DNA from: an uncultured Bacteroidales bacterium
GTDB lineage: Bacteria > Bacteroidota > Bacteroidia > Bacteroidales > F082
NCBI GenBank assembly: GCA_937902805.1
Contig: CALEMB010000037.1
Span: 1-32,262 of the forward strand
Length of the DNA: 32,262 nt
Direction of reading: 5' to 3'
Positions 1 through 8,515 of the stretch are shown piece by piece. The notes beneath the pieces were generated by a model. It did not search any database and was not told the DNA's origin. It saw nothing but the letters and a program-made list of their open reading frames with translations. Every line of letters starts with the position of its first letter. Within the stretch, counting starts at the first letter, position 1. The position numbers and the translations under genes are program-made.

Positions 1-12
1 GGCAATCCAATA

Positions 13-579
13 TCAACACCCAACCACCGCCTCAAACATCCTTTTATAGGCTTCAACTTTTTTGTCAAATGATAATGGATAGGCTCTTGAAGATGAGGGT
101 AATCGATACAAAGTTAAACCATCTTCGAGAGCCACTTTCGTGTTGGGCGAAGGGATCGTATCGACCTTGAAATAGCTGCACACTTCGGCAGTGGCTTTCT
201 CACCCGTCGTAGCGATAGCGTGACATTGCGGCATCTGGGCAAGCAAGGCTCGGATGTCAGTGTGCTCGATGATATCCAAGAAAGCATCCGAGGCGTTGTC
301 TTTCAACCGCTTGACTGCCATAGCAGTATCGAAGAAGGCAATGCCTTTCTCGTTGAGGAAAGCCACGATTTCATCCTTTTTGAAGCATTTGTGCTCTGTG
401 TCAACGAAATGGTTGCGGTCACCGAACCATATCTCGCCCTCAATGCGCCAGTGGTCGTTGATGAAATTGGGGTAGAAAAAGTCCATGCACCAACGCTTCT
501 TTGGCGGTGGGAAACTGCCCAGAAATAAGACCTTGGCATTGGCGGGCAGGAAAGGTTTCAACGGATGGTGTTCGATCAT
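13..579 (-). CDS. Uracil-DNA-glycosylase-superfamily protein (mismatch type)
   Basis: The product is 188 residues. Near the N-terminus it has LGSFPPP, which fits the first active-site motif of the uracil-DNA glycosylase superfamily, and near the C-terminus LPSSSRAYPLSFDKK, which fits the second (LPSxSxA) motif. The family removes uracil or mismatched bases from DNA as the first step of base-excision repair in the cytoplasm. The reading frame stays open upstream to about 732, but that extension is translated palindromic repeat DNA (639-728). I therefore start at the ATG at 577-579, which leaves the catalytic region near the N-terminus as usual for the family. The gene is last in a run of minus-strand genes and is separated from the fucosidase gene by the palindrome. 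No clear promoter motif is visible. The superfamily call is fairly sure; the exact substrate is not. Confidence 0.75.
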   Translation of the reverse strand: MIEHHPLKPFLPANAKVLFLGSFPPPKKRWCMDFFYPNFINDHWRIEGEIWFGDRNHFVDTEHKCFKKDEIVAFLNEKGIAFFDTAMAVKRLKDNASDAFLDIIEHTDIRALLAQMPQCHAIATTGEKATAEVCSYFKVDTIPSPNTKVALEDGLTLYRLPSSSRAYPLSFDKKVEAYKRMFEAVVGC

Positions 580-638
580 AAATAATTGAGATTCTTTTAA
601 TACGACATAAGACCGATTACGACACTCTTTCCCTTTTG

Positions 639-728
639 CCGTCATGGCGGACAAGGATCCGCCATCTCCCAAATGCGGAGACGAAACCCTCTCGCATTGG
701 AGATTGCGGGTCAAGCCCGCAATGACGG
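639..728. repeat. Long imperfect palindrome (REP-like, family A)
   Basis: The outer arms 639-669 and 699-728 are inverted copies with a few mismatches. Both begin CCGTCAT when read inward from their own ends, and each contains a smaller inverted pair (GGCGG...CCGCC on the left, GCGGG...CCCGC on the right). The centre has another short stem: ATGCG at 673-677 faces CGCAT at 693-697. The whole element could fold into a branched cruciform. It fills the gap between the fucosidase stop codon (729-731) and the glycosylase gene. It resembles the widespread intergenic 'GTCATTGCGAG' palindromes and shares that outer sequence with the element at 11061-11134. Confidence 0.75.
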
Positions 729-2189
729 TCAAGGTGCAATTTCTGTTGTTTCTGTTAAAAATGCGCCTACTCTATTAATGCACAAAGTGCCCTTAAAGAC
801 CTTAAACCTAATTCTTAACTTATCAGCTTTAACAGTCTGGAAACGAACAAGTCGCTTGTAACCGATGGTAGTTGTCGGCTCGTTCACTTCTATGGGCAAC
901 CATTTGCTATTAAAGTAATAATCCAAATAGAATGCATCAACATTCTGTCCCAAAGGAATATACTCTTGTAATAGTAGGCGGTTGAAAGCGGTAGCTTTCG
1001 GAAAATCGAAGATGAGTTCCGCTTGATGGATGCCGTCTTCCGTTGCCCAGTATTTTGTGTAGTCTTCATCCAGAACATACTTCGGACCGAACCGCCAAGA
1101 GCGGGTGTTGCTGGCCGTCACCTTGCAACCTTTCAACAGGTTGTCGGCAAATTCCTTTTGCAACCTCTGATGCCATTGCACAGTATTAGCAGAATCAATG
1201 CTCGGAATCCTACCCTCTTGATTCACAGAGAAATTAAGTAATAAGTTTGTGTTGCGGCCTACACTTTGGTAATACAAATCCATCAGCTGGCCCACGGTTT
1301 TCACTTGGTCGTCCTCACTCGCATGGTAGAACCATCCGGGACGAATGGACACATCCACCTCAGCAGGCAGCCAAGCCTCGCCGTCACGATAGCCTTGTTG
1401 CAAGGCCTTTGTATCATTAAGCGATTCAAAATCAGTTTTGTACATGCACCATTGTGTGATGCCTGCCTTTCCTTGTTCGTTGCCAATCCAGCGTAATGTC
1501 GGCACCGTACCACCGAAAATGCTCGTATTGGGGCAGTATTTCCACACGATGTCTCTCGCTTTCTCATAATCGTAATACTTTTCCGCTACTATGGAGCGCA
1601 TCTCATCGGCACCACCATACCAGCCTGTGCCACCGTTGGCACCATCGAACCAAAACTCAAACAGCGGACCATAGTTGCTCACAAGCTCCTCAATCTGACG
1701 GTGATAGATGTCCACATAGCCTTGATAGCCATATTCGGCTTGGTTGCGGTCCCAAGGCGAGAGGTACAGCCCAAACTTCAATCCATGCTTCTTGCAAGCA
1801 TCGGCCAGCTCTTTGACCAAGTCTCCTTCCCCATTTTTATAATAAGTATTTTTAATGGAATATTCTGTGGTAGCAGTTGGCCAAAGGCAGAAGCCATCGT
1901 GATGCTTTGCCGTAAGAATCACACCTTTCATACCAGCGGCTTTCAAGGTCAAAACCCATTGTTCGCAGTCCAAATCAGACGGATTGAATGTATGGGATGG
2001 CGTGTTGCCATAGCCCCATTCCATATTATTAAACGTGTTTAAGCCAAAGTGGATAAACGCATAGTTTTCAAGCTGTTGCCATTCCAGTTGTTGACGGCTT
2101 GGAATAGGGCCACTAGGCTCGGGGCTGTTGGCACAAGAAGCCAACATCAGACCGCTCATTAACATCCATATCAAATGCCTGCAATTCAT
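729..2189 (-). CDS. Alpha-L-fucosidase lipoprotein, GH29 (subfamily B-like) with C-terminal discoidin-like domain
   Basis: The product is 486 residues. It opens with a lipoprotein signal ending LASC (Cys19), so it is probably tethered in the outer membrane or periplasm. Residues ~35-345 form the GH29 barrel. KHHDGFCLW (95-103) is a typical substrate-pocket motif, and FWFDGANGG (179-187) places the likely nucleophile at Asp182. Glu277, in the stretch before SIRPGWFYH, is a candidate acid/base by analogy only. Residues ~350-480 look like an F5/8 type C (discoidin-like) carbohydrate-binding domain. GH29-B enzymes release alpha-1,3/1,4-linked fucose from Lewis-type glycans. The start codon overlaps the stop of the upstream M64 peptidase gene by four bases (ATGA), which implies translational coupling. 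The stop codon directly abuts the palindrome at 639-728. The GH29 call is firm; the subfamily and linkage are inferred. Confidence 0.9.
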   Translation of the reverse strand: MNCRHLIWMLMSGLMLASCANSPEPSGPIPSRQQLEWQQLENYAFIHFGLNTFNNMEWGYGNTPSHTFNPSDLDCEQWVLTLKAAGMKGVILTAKHHDGFCLWPTATTEYSIKNTYYKNGEGDLVKELADACKKHGLKFGLYLSPWDRNQAEYGYQGYVDIYHRQIEELVSNYGPLFEFWFDGANGGTGWYGGADEMRSIVAEKYYDYEKARDIVWKYCPNTSIFGGTVPTLRWIGNEQGKAGITQWCMYKTDFESLNDTKALQQGYRDGEAWLPAEVDVSIRPGWFYHASEDDQVKTVGQLMDLYYQSVGRNTNLLLNFSVNQEGRIPSIDSANTVQWHQRLQKEFADNLLKGCKVTASNTRSWRFGPKYVLDEDYTKYWATEDGIHQAELIFDFPKATAFNRLLLQEYIPLGQNVDAFYLDYYFNSKWLPIEVNEPTTTIGYKRLVRFQTVKADKLRIRFKVFKGTLCINRVGAFLTETTEIAP

Positions 2190-3715
2190 TGTTTCACAAA
2201 TTTACGAGTCTCACCATTCACGCGTAGCACATACACACCCTTGGGCAAGTCGCTGATGCCGATTCTGTTCGCCTCGTTTTTGAGTTGAACCGTCATCACA
2301 ACCTTTCCGTTCATGTCGAGGATTTCCGCTTGACCATCCGCTTGATTGACAAACACATCGATGAAATCCGTAGCTGGATTGGGACATACACGAAACAATG
2401 ACTCAGACCCCAGCAGTTCCGGTCTTACCGCCACCGGAGTATCGGAATGCGCTTCGATCACGGCTTCAATCGTCCTGTTGCACACGGCACAGAAAGGGGC
2501 ATAATTGCGCATCATGCAATTGCGTTGCGGCCGATACATGCCTTGCGACAAATAGCCTCCGCCTTCAAAAGCGCCTACCGTGTTGTTATACTGATAAGTG
2601 TCCGGAGTGGGAATAGGTGTCTCGGGAGCTACCAGATCCGCCCATTTCGATTCAAAGTCCACCAAAGTGGTGATATTGGGTTCCCAAGGCTCAATGTTCA
2701 GATTATATAGCAAGGCCAATGGATTGTCAGGCTCCTCGTATTCGTCGGCCAGACCTGCGAAAGCATGGCCAAACTCATGCACGATGACACTGGAAGACGA
2801 CATATTGCCAGCCGTACTCATCGAATAGAAGTTGTAGAAACCGCCGCCGCCATACTGACTGCTGTTCACCAAGATGTAGATTTGGTCGTAAGGCGCATTG
2901 GCGGCCACGTCCTTCACCGAGAAATAGTTGCGAGTGGTACAATAACGGTCAATATAGAAAGTGTAGAAATGCGAATTGAGGATGGTACGCACCCAAGTAT
3001 GCGAGGCAGGAATGTCGACACCGCTTTCCTCGGAAGGTGCAAGCACAGCGCGGAAATTGAAGTCGTTGATATGGCTTGCAAACGGCTCCGCTTGGGAAAA
3101 AACATTGACCAAGTTCTGGCAATGCTCCTCAAACTGGGACATCTCATCAGCGGTATAGCCTTCGGGCAAAATCACAATGTCCACCTTGCTTTCGGGAGCA
3201 CCATTGACCATAACATCATGAACGGGAAACACATAGCGCTGCTCCGTGGTATTGAATATTTCGTTAGGCTCATAAAGTTTTGAGAAAATTTCTTCAAACT
3301 CGCCATCGAAATTCCTGATTTCGAGGATGATATAAGCCTCATTTCTCGGCAACGGAACACTCACTGATTCTTCATAGCAACGTTCCATCACTCGGGCTTC
3401 ATCGGTGGTTTGCCATTCCTGGAACAAGGTGTTATAGCCTCTCGAATAAATCAAGGTATTGGTTTGTACGTCAATCACTTTAACTCGGTTGGTACCGAAA
3501 TTGAACGGGTCTATCAAATTGACTTTGGAGCCACCGAAATACGGCTCGATGACAAAACGCTCAAACACATAATGCGAGCCTTCGGCATTACCGCATTGGA
3601 AGACATCCATACGCAACGATCCTTCGTCGAGGAAATACTGGTCGAAACTGATGTCTTGTGCTCTCGAAAACAACGAAAACATCATTGCAAATAGTAAAAT
3701 AATGGTCTTTTTCAT
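2186..3715 (-). CDS. Secreted M64-family (IgA-peptidase-like) metallopeptidase with T9SS sorting tail
   Basis: The product is 509 residues. A Sec signal peptide ends around SRA-QD (residues 17-21). An N-terminal beta-rich domain (~20-170) precedes the peptidase domain (~175-425). The zinc motif HEFGHAFAGLADEY places the ligands at His313 and His317, catalytic Glu314, and probable third ligand Asp324; this is the M64 signature. The last ~65 residues (from about VCPNPATD to the end) form a type A T9SS C-terminal domain with a GxYxLRV-type motif, so the protein should cross the outer membrane through the type IX system and may stay on the surface. Family members are annotated after an IgA protease, but the target here is unknown. 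It is first in a two-gene unit with the fucosidase and has its own promoter motif upstream. Confidence 0.9.
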   Translation of the reverse strand: MKKTIILLFAMMFSLFSRAQDISFDQYFLDEGSLRMDVFQCGNAEGSHYVFERFVIEPYFGGSKVNLIDPFNFGTNRVKVIDVQTNTLIYSRGYNTLFQEWQTTDEARVMERCYEESVSVPLPRNEAYIILEIRNFDGEFEEIFSKLYEPNEIFNTTEQRYVFPVHDVMVNGAPESKVDIVILPEGYTADEMSQFEEHCQNLVNVFSQAEPFASHINDFNFRAVLAPSEESGVDIPASHTWVRTILNSHFYTFYIDRYCTTRNYFSVKDVAANAPYDQIYILVNSSQYGGGGFYNFYSMSTAGNMSSSSVIVHEFGHAFAGLADEYEEPDNPLALLYNLNIEPWEPNITTLVDFESKWADLVAPETPIPTPDTYQYNNTVGAFEGGGYLSQGMYRPQRNCMMRNYAPFCAVCNRTIEAVIEAHSDTPVAVRPELLGSESLFRVCPNPATDFIDVFVNQADGQAEILDMNGKVVMTVQLKNEANRIGISDLPKGVYVLRVNGETRKFVKQ

Positions 3716-3753
3716 TATAAATGGGGTTATTAGGTTATTACTATCTGAACAAG

Positions 3754-3769
3754 CAAAAGTACAAAAATA
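3754..3769 (-). promoter_or_regulatory. Bacteroidota -7 promoter motifs upstream of the M64 peptidase gene
   Basis: Read on the minus strand, TATTTTTG (3762-3769) is followed immediately by TACTTTTG (3754-3761). Both fit the TAnnTTTG consensus. The proximal copy lies 38 bases before the ATG at 3713-3715, giving a short leader. Which of the two is used cannot be told from sequence. Confidence 0.55.
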
Positions 3770-3810
3770 TCAAACAATCAAGGCAGAAATCGTTTTTATG
3801 TCATCAGCGA

Positions 3811-3850
3811 CCATAAAAAATGGCGGCCCCAGACATTGCCGAGGCCGCCG
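3811..3850 (-). terminator. Rho-independent terminator of the BACON lipoprotein operon
   Basis: On the minus strand a GC-rich stem (GGCGGCC at 3822-3828 pairs with GGCCGCC at 3843-3849) is followed by TTTTTTATGG (3811-3820). It lies about 34 bases after the stop of the last BACON gene (3884) and before the M64 promoter, which separates the two transcription units. Confidence 0.75.
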
Positions 3851-3883
3851 AAAAAATTAGTTAATCGTTCTAAAGCTTATTTC

Positions 3884-5755
3884 TTATTGCTTTGCGTTGT
3901 ACAAAGCTTGGATCTCCGTCGTACTCAAAGCGCGGTTATAACTGCGGAAGTTATCGAGCTTGCCGTTATAAAAGCCATAGGCATCACCATGTTGCTCTTT
4001 ATCAACGCCAAAGAAGCTATTGTTCACTTCGCTGCCCCAGGCCAAATCATCGCGAGATTTAGTCTCAAACAAGTTGCCGTCAATATAAATCATGCCAATA
4101 CTTCCATTGAAGGTAAGCGTCAACATGTGCCATCGGTTGTCAATATAAGGCGTAACCGTTCCGTCAGTTGTCCAATAAGCATAGTTTCCAGAGCAGTATT
4201 CAATATGTGAATCCTCCTTGAAAACCAAACATGATTCCGACCAAGCTGTGAAATGATCGTCACTTCCTATCAAAGCTTGATTGTTTCTGCCAGTCTTAAA
4301 CCAAATATTTATTGTGAAAGGGCTACCAGCTGGAACAATGTTATCTTGAACAAGGATAAAGGCATTTTCTCCATTGAACTGATATGAGTGACCTTCTCCG
4401 CTCGGAGTGTCGGTTGAGACCACCGCGCCAGCATTAATGCCAGTGTAATTGCCGTAATAGTCCACAATTTGATCGCCATCGAAATTAAAGAAGCAGAACA
4501 AGCCATCGCTAACCACCAAGGTATTGTCGACATAAGCGGCCGAAACGCTGAGGTTCGCACTATTGTTCGATCCATTCACTGTAACAGTAGTTGAAACAGG
4601 ACCGTGAATCTTGGACCTGTCGATGATTGCGGTCACCAAAGAACCGCTACCCGAGGCAGTAGTACCCGACATAGGATTGAACGTCAGCCAATCCACCGAA
4701 GGCGTTGCTATGGTCCAGTCAAGTGTGGTGCCGTCGCTACCTACATTACGTACTTGGAAGGTCTTTGTGGTGGCTGTCTCGCCAAAGTCCAAAGACTCTT
4801 CGCTCAATTGCAGGATGGCTGTGCCCGTACCGCTCGCCGAAGCCGTAAAGGTGATGGCTTGCGAGGAACCGGCGCCAGTGACAGTGACAGAGGTCGAAAC
4901 TATGCCTGTGATTTGGCTGCGGTCGATGGTTGCAATCACCTGTGTGCTAGTGCCACCAGCCGTGTTACCCGAAATGGGATTGAGCGTCAACCAACTCACA
5001 TTGATGCTGGAGCACACCCAGTTGAGCGAAGTGGTTGCAGGGCCTGTGTTTTGAACATAAAAGGCAAGGCTTGTGGCAGTGGTGCCAAAATCCAAGGAAG
5101 TCTCGCTGAGATGGAGCTGTGGACCATCATTGCCATTCACAGTCACATTGACGGGCAGCACGACGCTCTGGTCGCCGCTGCGTACGGTAAGGTTGGCTGT
5201 AGTACTCTGCTGGATGAGCGAGCGGTCGATGTTCACCGTGACGGTGGTTTCCTGACCGCCGCTGAGATTGCCAGTGTTGGGTGTCACCTCCATCCAATTC
5301 AAGCTCTCCATGATCTCCCAACTCAACGGAATAGTCTCGCTTTTGTTGATAATCTTGAACTGCAACTGCGAGAAGCTAGGACCAAAATCGAGGTATTCCA
5401 CATTGAGACGGAAACCGCTCACCATAGGACGCAACTGCATGTCGCCTGACGAAACATTGCCCGCCGTGATGCTGATGTTCTTGGTGTTGCTCTCGTAGCC
5501 TTGCTTCACGCCTTGCACGGTGTAATTGCCAGGTTCAAGGTTGTTGAATTCATAGCGGCCATCGCTTCCTGTCACTGCAGAGGCACCTGAAGGGCTAAGC
5601 GAGATGTTCACGCCTTGAATGGGCTCGGTGGTGTTGGCATTGGTGACGATGCCTTGGATGCGACCCGTGGCTTTCTCCTTAACGCAGGAGGTTATCAGAC
5701 ACAGTGAGAAGACAAACAAGATGGCACAAGCCAATTTTAGTTCCAGTTTTTTCAT
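3884..5755 (-). CDS. BACON/LamG lipoprotein, paralogue 1 (last gene of the triplet)
   Basis: The product is 623 residues from the ATG at 5753-5755; a longer start at 5770 would put extra residues ahead of the MKK signal peptide and is less likely. The lipoprotein signal ends ITSC (Cys24). Next come a carboxypeptidase-regulatory-like beta-sandwich (~32-110, with GSDGRYEFNNLEPGNYTVQG), three BACON-type domains (~112-205, 212-305, 310-405; each has a W(L/M)xxxPxSG-like core and a DRS turn), and a LamG/concanavalin-like domain (~415-623) ending in DNFRSYNRALSTTEIQALY. BACON and LamG folds bind carbohydrate in characterised relatives. No catalytic motif is visible, so this is probably a surface glycan-binding or adhesion protein. 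It is closely related to the 5888-7762 protein along its whole length and is separated from that gene by 132 bases containing a hairpin. Confidence 0.85.
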   Translation of the reverse strand: MKKLELKLACAILFVFSLCLITSCVKEKATGRIQGIVTNANTTEPIQGVNISLSPSGASAVTGSDGRYEFNNLEPGNYTVQGVKQGYESNTKNISITAGNVSSGDMQLRPMVSGFRLNVEYLDFGPSFSQLQFKIINKSETIPLSWEIMESLNWMEVTPNTGNLSGGQETTVTVNIDRSLIQQSTTANLTVRSGDQSVVLPVNVTVNGNDGPQLHLSETSLDFGTTATSLAFYVQNTGPATTSLNWVCSSINVSWLTLNPISGNTAGGTSTQVIATIDRSQITGIVSTSVTVTGAGSSQAITFTASASGTGTAILQLSEESLDFGETATTKTFQVRNVGSDGTTLDWTIATPSVDWLTFNPMSGTTASGSGSLVTAIIDRSKIHGPVSTTVTVNGSNNSANLSVSAAYVDNTLVVSDGLFCFFNFDGDQIVDYYGNYTGINAGAVVSTDTPSGEGHSYQFNGENAFILVQDNIVPAGSPFTINIWFKTGRNNQALIGSDDHFTAWSESCLVFKEDSHIEYCSGNYAYWTTDGTVTPYIDNRWHMLTLTFNGSIGMIYIDGNLFETKSRDDLAWGSEVNNSFFGVDKEQHGDAYGFYNGKLDNFRSYNRALSTTEIQALYNAKQ

Positions 5756-5801
5756 AAGAATATGAACCAATTAAGTTTACAATTCAACGTTATAAAGTGA
5801 A

Positions 5802-5853
5802 ACACGAGACTTCGGAAGCAATGGAATTTGTCCATTGTCTCGAAGTCCCGTGT
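5802..5853. repeat. Intercistronic hairpin, GAGACT-type palindrome
   Basis: The left arm 5802-5825 and right arm 5831-5853 pair as three blocks (ACACG/CGTGT, GACTTCG/CGAAGTC, CAATGGA/TCCATTG) around a 5-base loop. The words GAGACT, CGAAGTC and GTCCCG recur in the palindrome at 13233-13297, so the two probably belong to one repeat family. No T-run follows on the minus strand, so it is not a classical terminator. It may protect or process the operon mRNA. Confidence 0.6.
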
Positions 5854-5887
5854 CATAGCACTAACTTATTATTTGATTAAAATCTCA

Positions 5888-7762
5888 TTACTGCCTTGCG
5901 TTGTACAAAGCTTGGATTTCGGTCGCACTCAAAGCGCGGCTATAGCTGCGGAAGTTGTCAAGTTTGCCGTTGAAGTTGGTCTTGCCATCAAGCATCTTGC
6001 AGTTGCTTCCAAAATACGTGGCGGTCGGAGCGTCCCACATGTAGTTGGTATTCACATGGGTGCCCTTCAAAACGCCATCCAAATACACCATACCCATTGC
6101 ACCATTGAAGGTGAAGGTCAGCATGTGCCATTGATTATCAAAATATGGATCCATGGTGTATTCAGACTCGAAATGTACACGCCAATTTGCAAAGCGGAAG
6201 AAATACTTTGAACTCGTGGTGAAGGCAATCACACACTCATCATACGTGCCAACCAAATCACTTCCATATTTATCGGAACCAATCATGTATTGGCCCGAGC
6301 TAGTGGTCTTGAACCAATAGCTAATTGTGTAGTTGGTGCTTGTGGGAACAATGTTGTTTTGCACAAGGATGAACGAGTTGCCGTCGAACTGCATCGACTT
6401 GCCCTGTCCACTCGGTGTGTCCGAAGAAGGCACGGCGCCAGCGTTGATGCCCGTATAATTGCCATTATAGTCCACAATATCCTGTTCGTCGAAGTTGAAG
6501 AAGCAATACAGGCCTTCACCCACCACAATGGTGTTATCGAAATATTTGGCCGATACTGCAATGCTGGCGGTGTTGCCTCCACCACTCACGGTGATGTTGG
6601 TCGAAACATCGCTGCTAAACATGGAGCGGTCGATAAGGACGGTCACGAGGCTGGCGTTGCCGGCAACGGTGCTGCCCGACATAGGGCTGATGGTAAGCCA
6701 GTTTACGGCCGGAGTGCTGATGGTCCAATCCAGCACGCTGCTGTTGGTGCCAATGTTCCTCACTTGGAAAGTCATGGCTGTCTCTTGCTCGCCAAAGTCA
6801 AGCGTATTTTCGCTGAGTTGCAGGATGGCGACTCCGCTACCCTCCGACTGTGCGTTGAAGACGATGGTGGACGACATGCCAGCGCCATTCACGGTGACAC
6901 TTGTGGAAACGATACCGTTGAATTTCGTGCGGTCGATGGTGGCCATCACCATGGTGGAGTTACCTCCTGCCGTGCTGCCCGAGGTGGGACTGAGCGTCAG
7001 CCAATCCACGGTGATGTTCGAGCAAGTCCAGTTGAGCGTGGTACCATTCGGACCGACATTCATCACAGAGAAAGAAAGGTTGTTGGCCGTGGTGCCAAAG
7101 TCGAGCGTAGTCTCGCTCAGTTGTAACTGCGGGGCATTGTCGCCCGAAACGGTGACATTGATGGGCAACACGACACTATGGTCTGCGCTACGCACGGTGA
7201 TGTTGGCCGTGGTGGTTTGCGACAGCAGCGAGCGGTCGATGGCGACGTTGACGGTGGTTTCCTGTCCGCCCTGGATGCTACCCGTCGAAGGCGAGGTCTC
7301 CAACCAGTTCAGGCTTTCCACGATTTCCCAACTCATGGCATTGGTCGTGCTAACGTTGATGATCTTGAAGCTCATCTGCGTGAAGTTGGTACCGAAGTCG
7401 AGGTAATCCACGTTAAGGCGGAAGCCCGTGGCAGCGGGACGCAGCTGCATGTCGCCCGACGACACGTTACCAGAGGTAATGGTGATGTTCTTCGTGTTGC
7501 TCTCGAAGCCACTCTTCGTGCCTTGCACGGTGTAGTTGCCAGGTTCGAGGTTGTTGAACTCATAGCGGCCATCACTGCCGGTGACAGCGGAAGCACCCGT
7601 GGGGCTAAGCGAGATGTTCACACCTTGGATGGGTTCCGAGGTGGCGTAGTTGGTCACAAGACCTTGGATTTTGCCCGTGGCAACTTCTTTTTTACACGAG
7701 GTCGAGAACAGACCCAATGCGAGGACGAGAACGACGCCCATGACTAGTTTCATTTTTTTCAT
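5888..7762 (-). CDS. BACON/LamG lipoprotein, paralogue 2 (middle gene of the triplet)
   Basis: The product is 624 residues with a lipoprotein signal ending STSC (Cys23). Its architecture matches paralogue 1: a carboxypeptidase-regulatory-like domain (~31-110), three BACON-type repeats (~112-205, 212-305, 310-405), and a LamG-type jelly roll (~415-624) ending DNFRSYSRALSATEIQALY. The two paralogues agree almost residue for residue in the first domain and at the repeat cores; they differ more in the LamG loops, where ligand contacts would lie. The gene follows the short paralogue by only 28 bases, so it is co-transcribed with it. The likely site is the cell surface or periplasm, with a glycan-binding role inferred from domains only. 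Confidence 0.85.
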   Translation of the reverse strand: MKKMKLVMGVVLVLALGLFSTSCKKEVATGKIQGLVTNYATSEPIQGVNISLSPTGASAVTGSDGRYEFNNLEPGNYTVQGTKSGFESNTKNITITSGNVSSGDMQLRPAATGFRLNVDYLDFGTNFTQMSFKIINVSTTNAMSWEIVESLNWLETSPSTGSIQGGQETTVNVAIDRSLLSQTTTANITVRSADHSVVLPINVTVSGDNAPQLQLSETTLDFGTTANNLSFSVMNVGPNGTTLNWTCSNITVDWLTLSPTSGSTAGGNSTMVMATIDRTKFNGIVSTSVTVNGAGMSSTIVFNAQSEGSGVAILQLSENTLDFGEQETAMTFQVRNIGTNSSVLDWTISTPAVNWLTISPMSGSTVAGNASLVTVLIDRSMFSSDVSTNITVSGGGNTASIAVSAKYFDNTIVVGEGLYCFFNFDEQDIVDYNGNYTGINAGAVPSSDTPSGQGKSMQFDGNSFILVQNNIVPTSTNYTISYWFKTTSSGQYMIGSDKYGSDLVGTYDECVIAFTTSSKYFFRFANWRVHFESEYTMDPYFDNQWHMLTFTFNGAMGMVYLDGVLKGTHVNTNYMWDAPTATYFGSNCKMLDGKTNFNGKLDNFRSYSRALSATEIQALYNARQ

Positions 7763-7790
7763 AGGTATAAAGATTTAATAGGTTTTTAAA

Positions 7791-8429
7791 TTACAAACTC
7801 ACACTGACCGGCAGCACCATCTCCATGTCAGCGGAATGAATGGTGACGTTACCCGTTGTGGTGTGGGAAAGCAAACTGCGGTCGACGGTAACGGTGAGGG
7901 TCACTTCCTGGCCACCTTGTAAATTACCTGAATTGGGGGTAACCGTCAGCCAGTTCAGGCTTTCAATAATCTCCCAACTCATCGATAAGGTCTCACTCGC
8001 GTTGATAATCTTGAAGGTCAGTGTATTAAAGGCTGAACCGAAGTCGAGGTAGTCTACGTTGAGGCGGAAGCCCGACACAACGGGTTTCAGCATCATATCG
8101 CCCGACGACACTTGGTCTTCGACGATTTTGATGGTCTTCGTGTTGCTCTCAAAACCGTTCTTCATGCCCTGCACGGTGTAAAGACCTGGCTCGAGGTTGG
8201 TAAACTCGTAGCGTCCGTCACTGCCCGTCACGGCGGAGGCTCCCGTCGGGCTGAGCGAGATGTTCACGCCTTGGATGGGTTCTGAGGTGTTGAGGTTGGT
8301 CACAAAGCCCTGTATTTTGCCATACTTTGTCGGGTTTGTGATGTCGTTGATTTTCTTACATGAAGTCGCCATGCACAGCGCAAAGGCGAGCACTGCGAAA
8401 ACGGCTGATTTTAAATGTTGTTTTCTCAT
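7791..8429 (-). CDS. Short BACON lipoprotein, paralogue 3 (first gene of the triplet)
   Basis: The product is 212 residues from the ATG at 8427-8429; an in-frame ATG at 8451-8453 would add eight residues before the MRKQ signal. The lipoprotein signal ends ATSC (Cys24). A carboxypeptidase-regulatory-like domain (~40-118) and one BACON-type domain (~120-212) follow, then the protein stops at LPVSVSL, exactly where paralogues 1 and 2 continue into their second BACON repeat. The 28 bases to the next start contain no decayed coding sequence, so it reads as a short version or clean deletion product rather than a frameshift. The divergent AraC-type gene and the repeats between them suggest regulation from 8430-8646. 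Confidence 0.8.
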   Translation of the reverse strand: MRKQHLKSAVFAVLAFALCMATSCKKINDITNPTKYGKIQGFVTNLNTSEPIQGVNISLSPTGASAVTGSDGRYEFTNLEPGLYTVQGMKNGFESNTKTIKIVEDQVSSGDMMLKPVVSGFRLNVDYLDFGSAFNTLTFKIINASETLSMSWEIIESLNWLTVTPNSGNLQGGQEVTLTVTVDRSLLSHTTTGNVTIHSADMEMVLPVSVSL

Positions 8430-8515
8430 TTTGATTTGTTTGGGTTGATACATTTCATTCTTTTTTGCAAATGTCACCATAATTCTCCGCATCGGTCTTT
8501 CATTCGCCCAAAAAG

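Noticed and set aside
580..732. N-terminal extension of the glycosylase gene
   Set aside because: The added residues are translated palindrome, and family proteins start close to the LGSFPPP motif.
7763..7790. Frameshift or pseudogene remnant after the short BACON gene
   Set aside because: The 28 bases before the next start contain no sequence resembling the second BACON repeat, so there is no broken reading frame to join.
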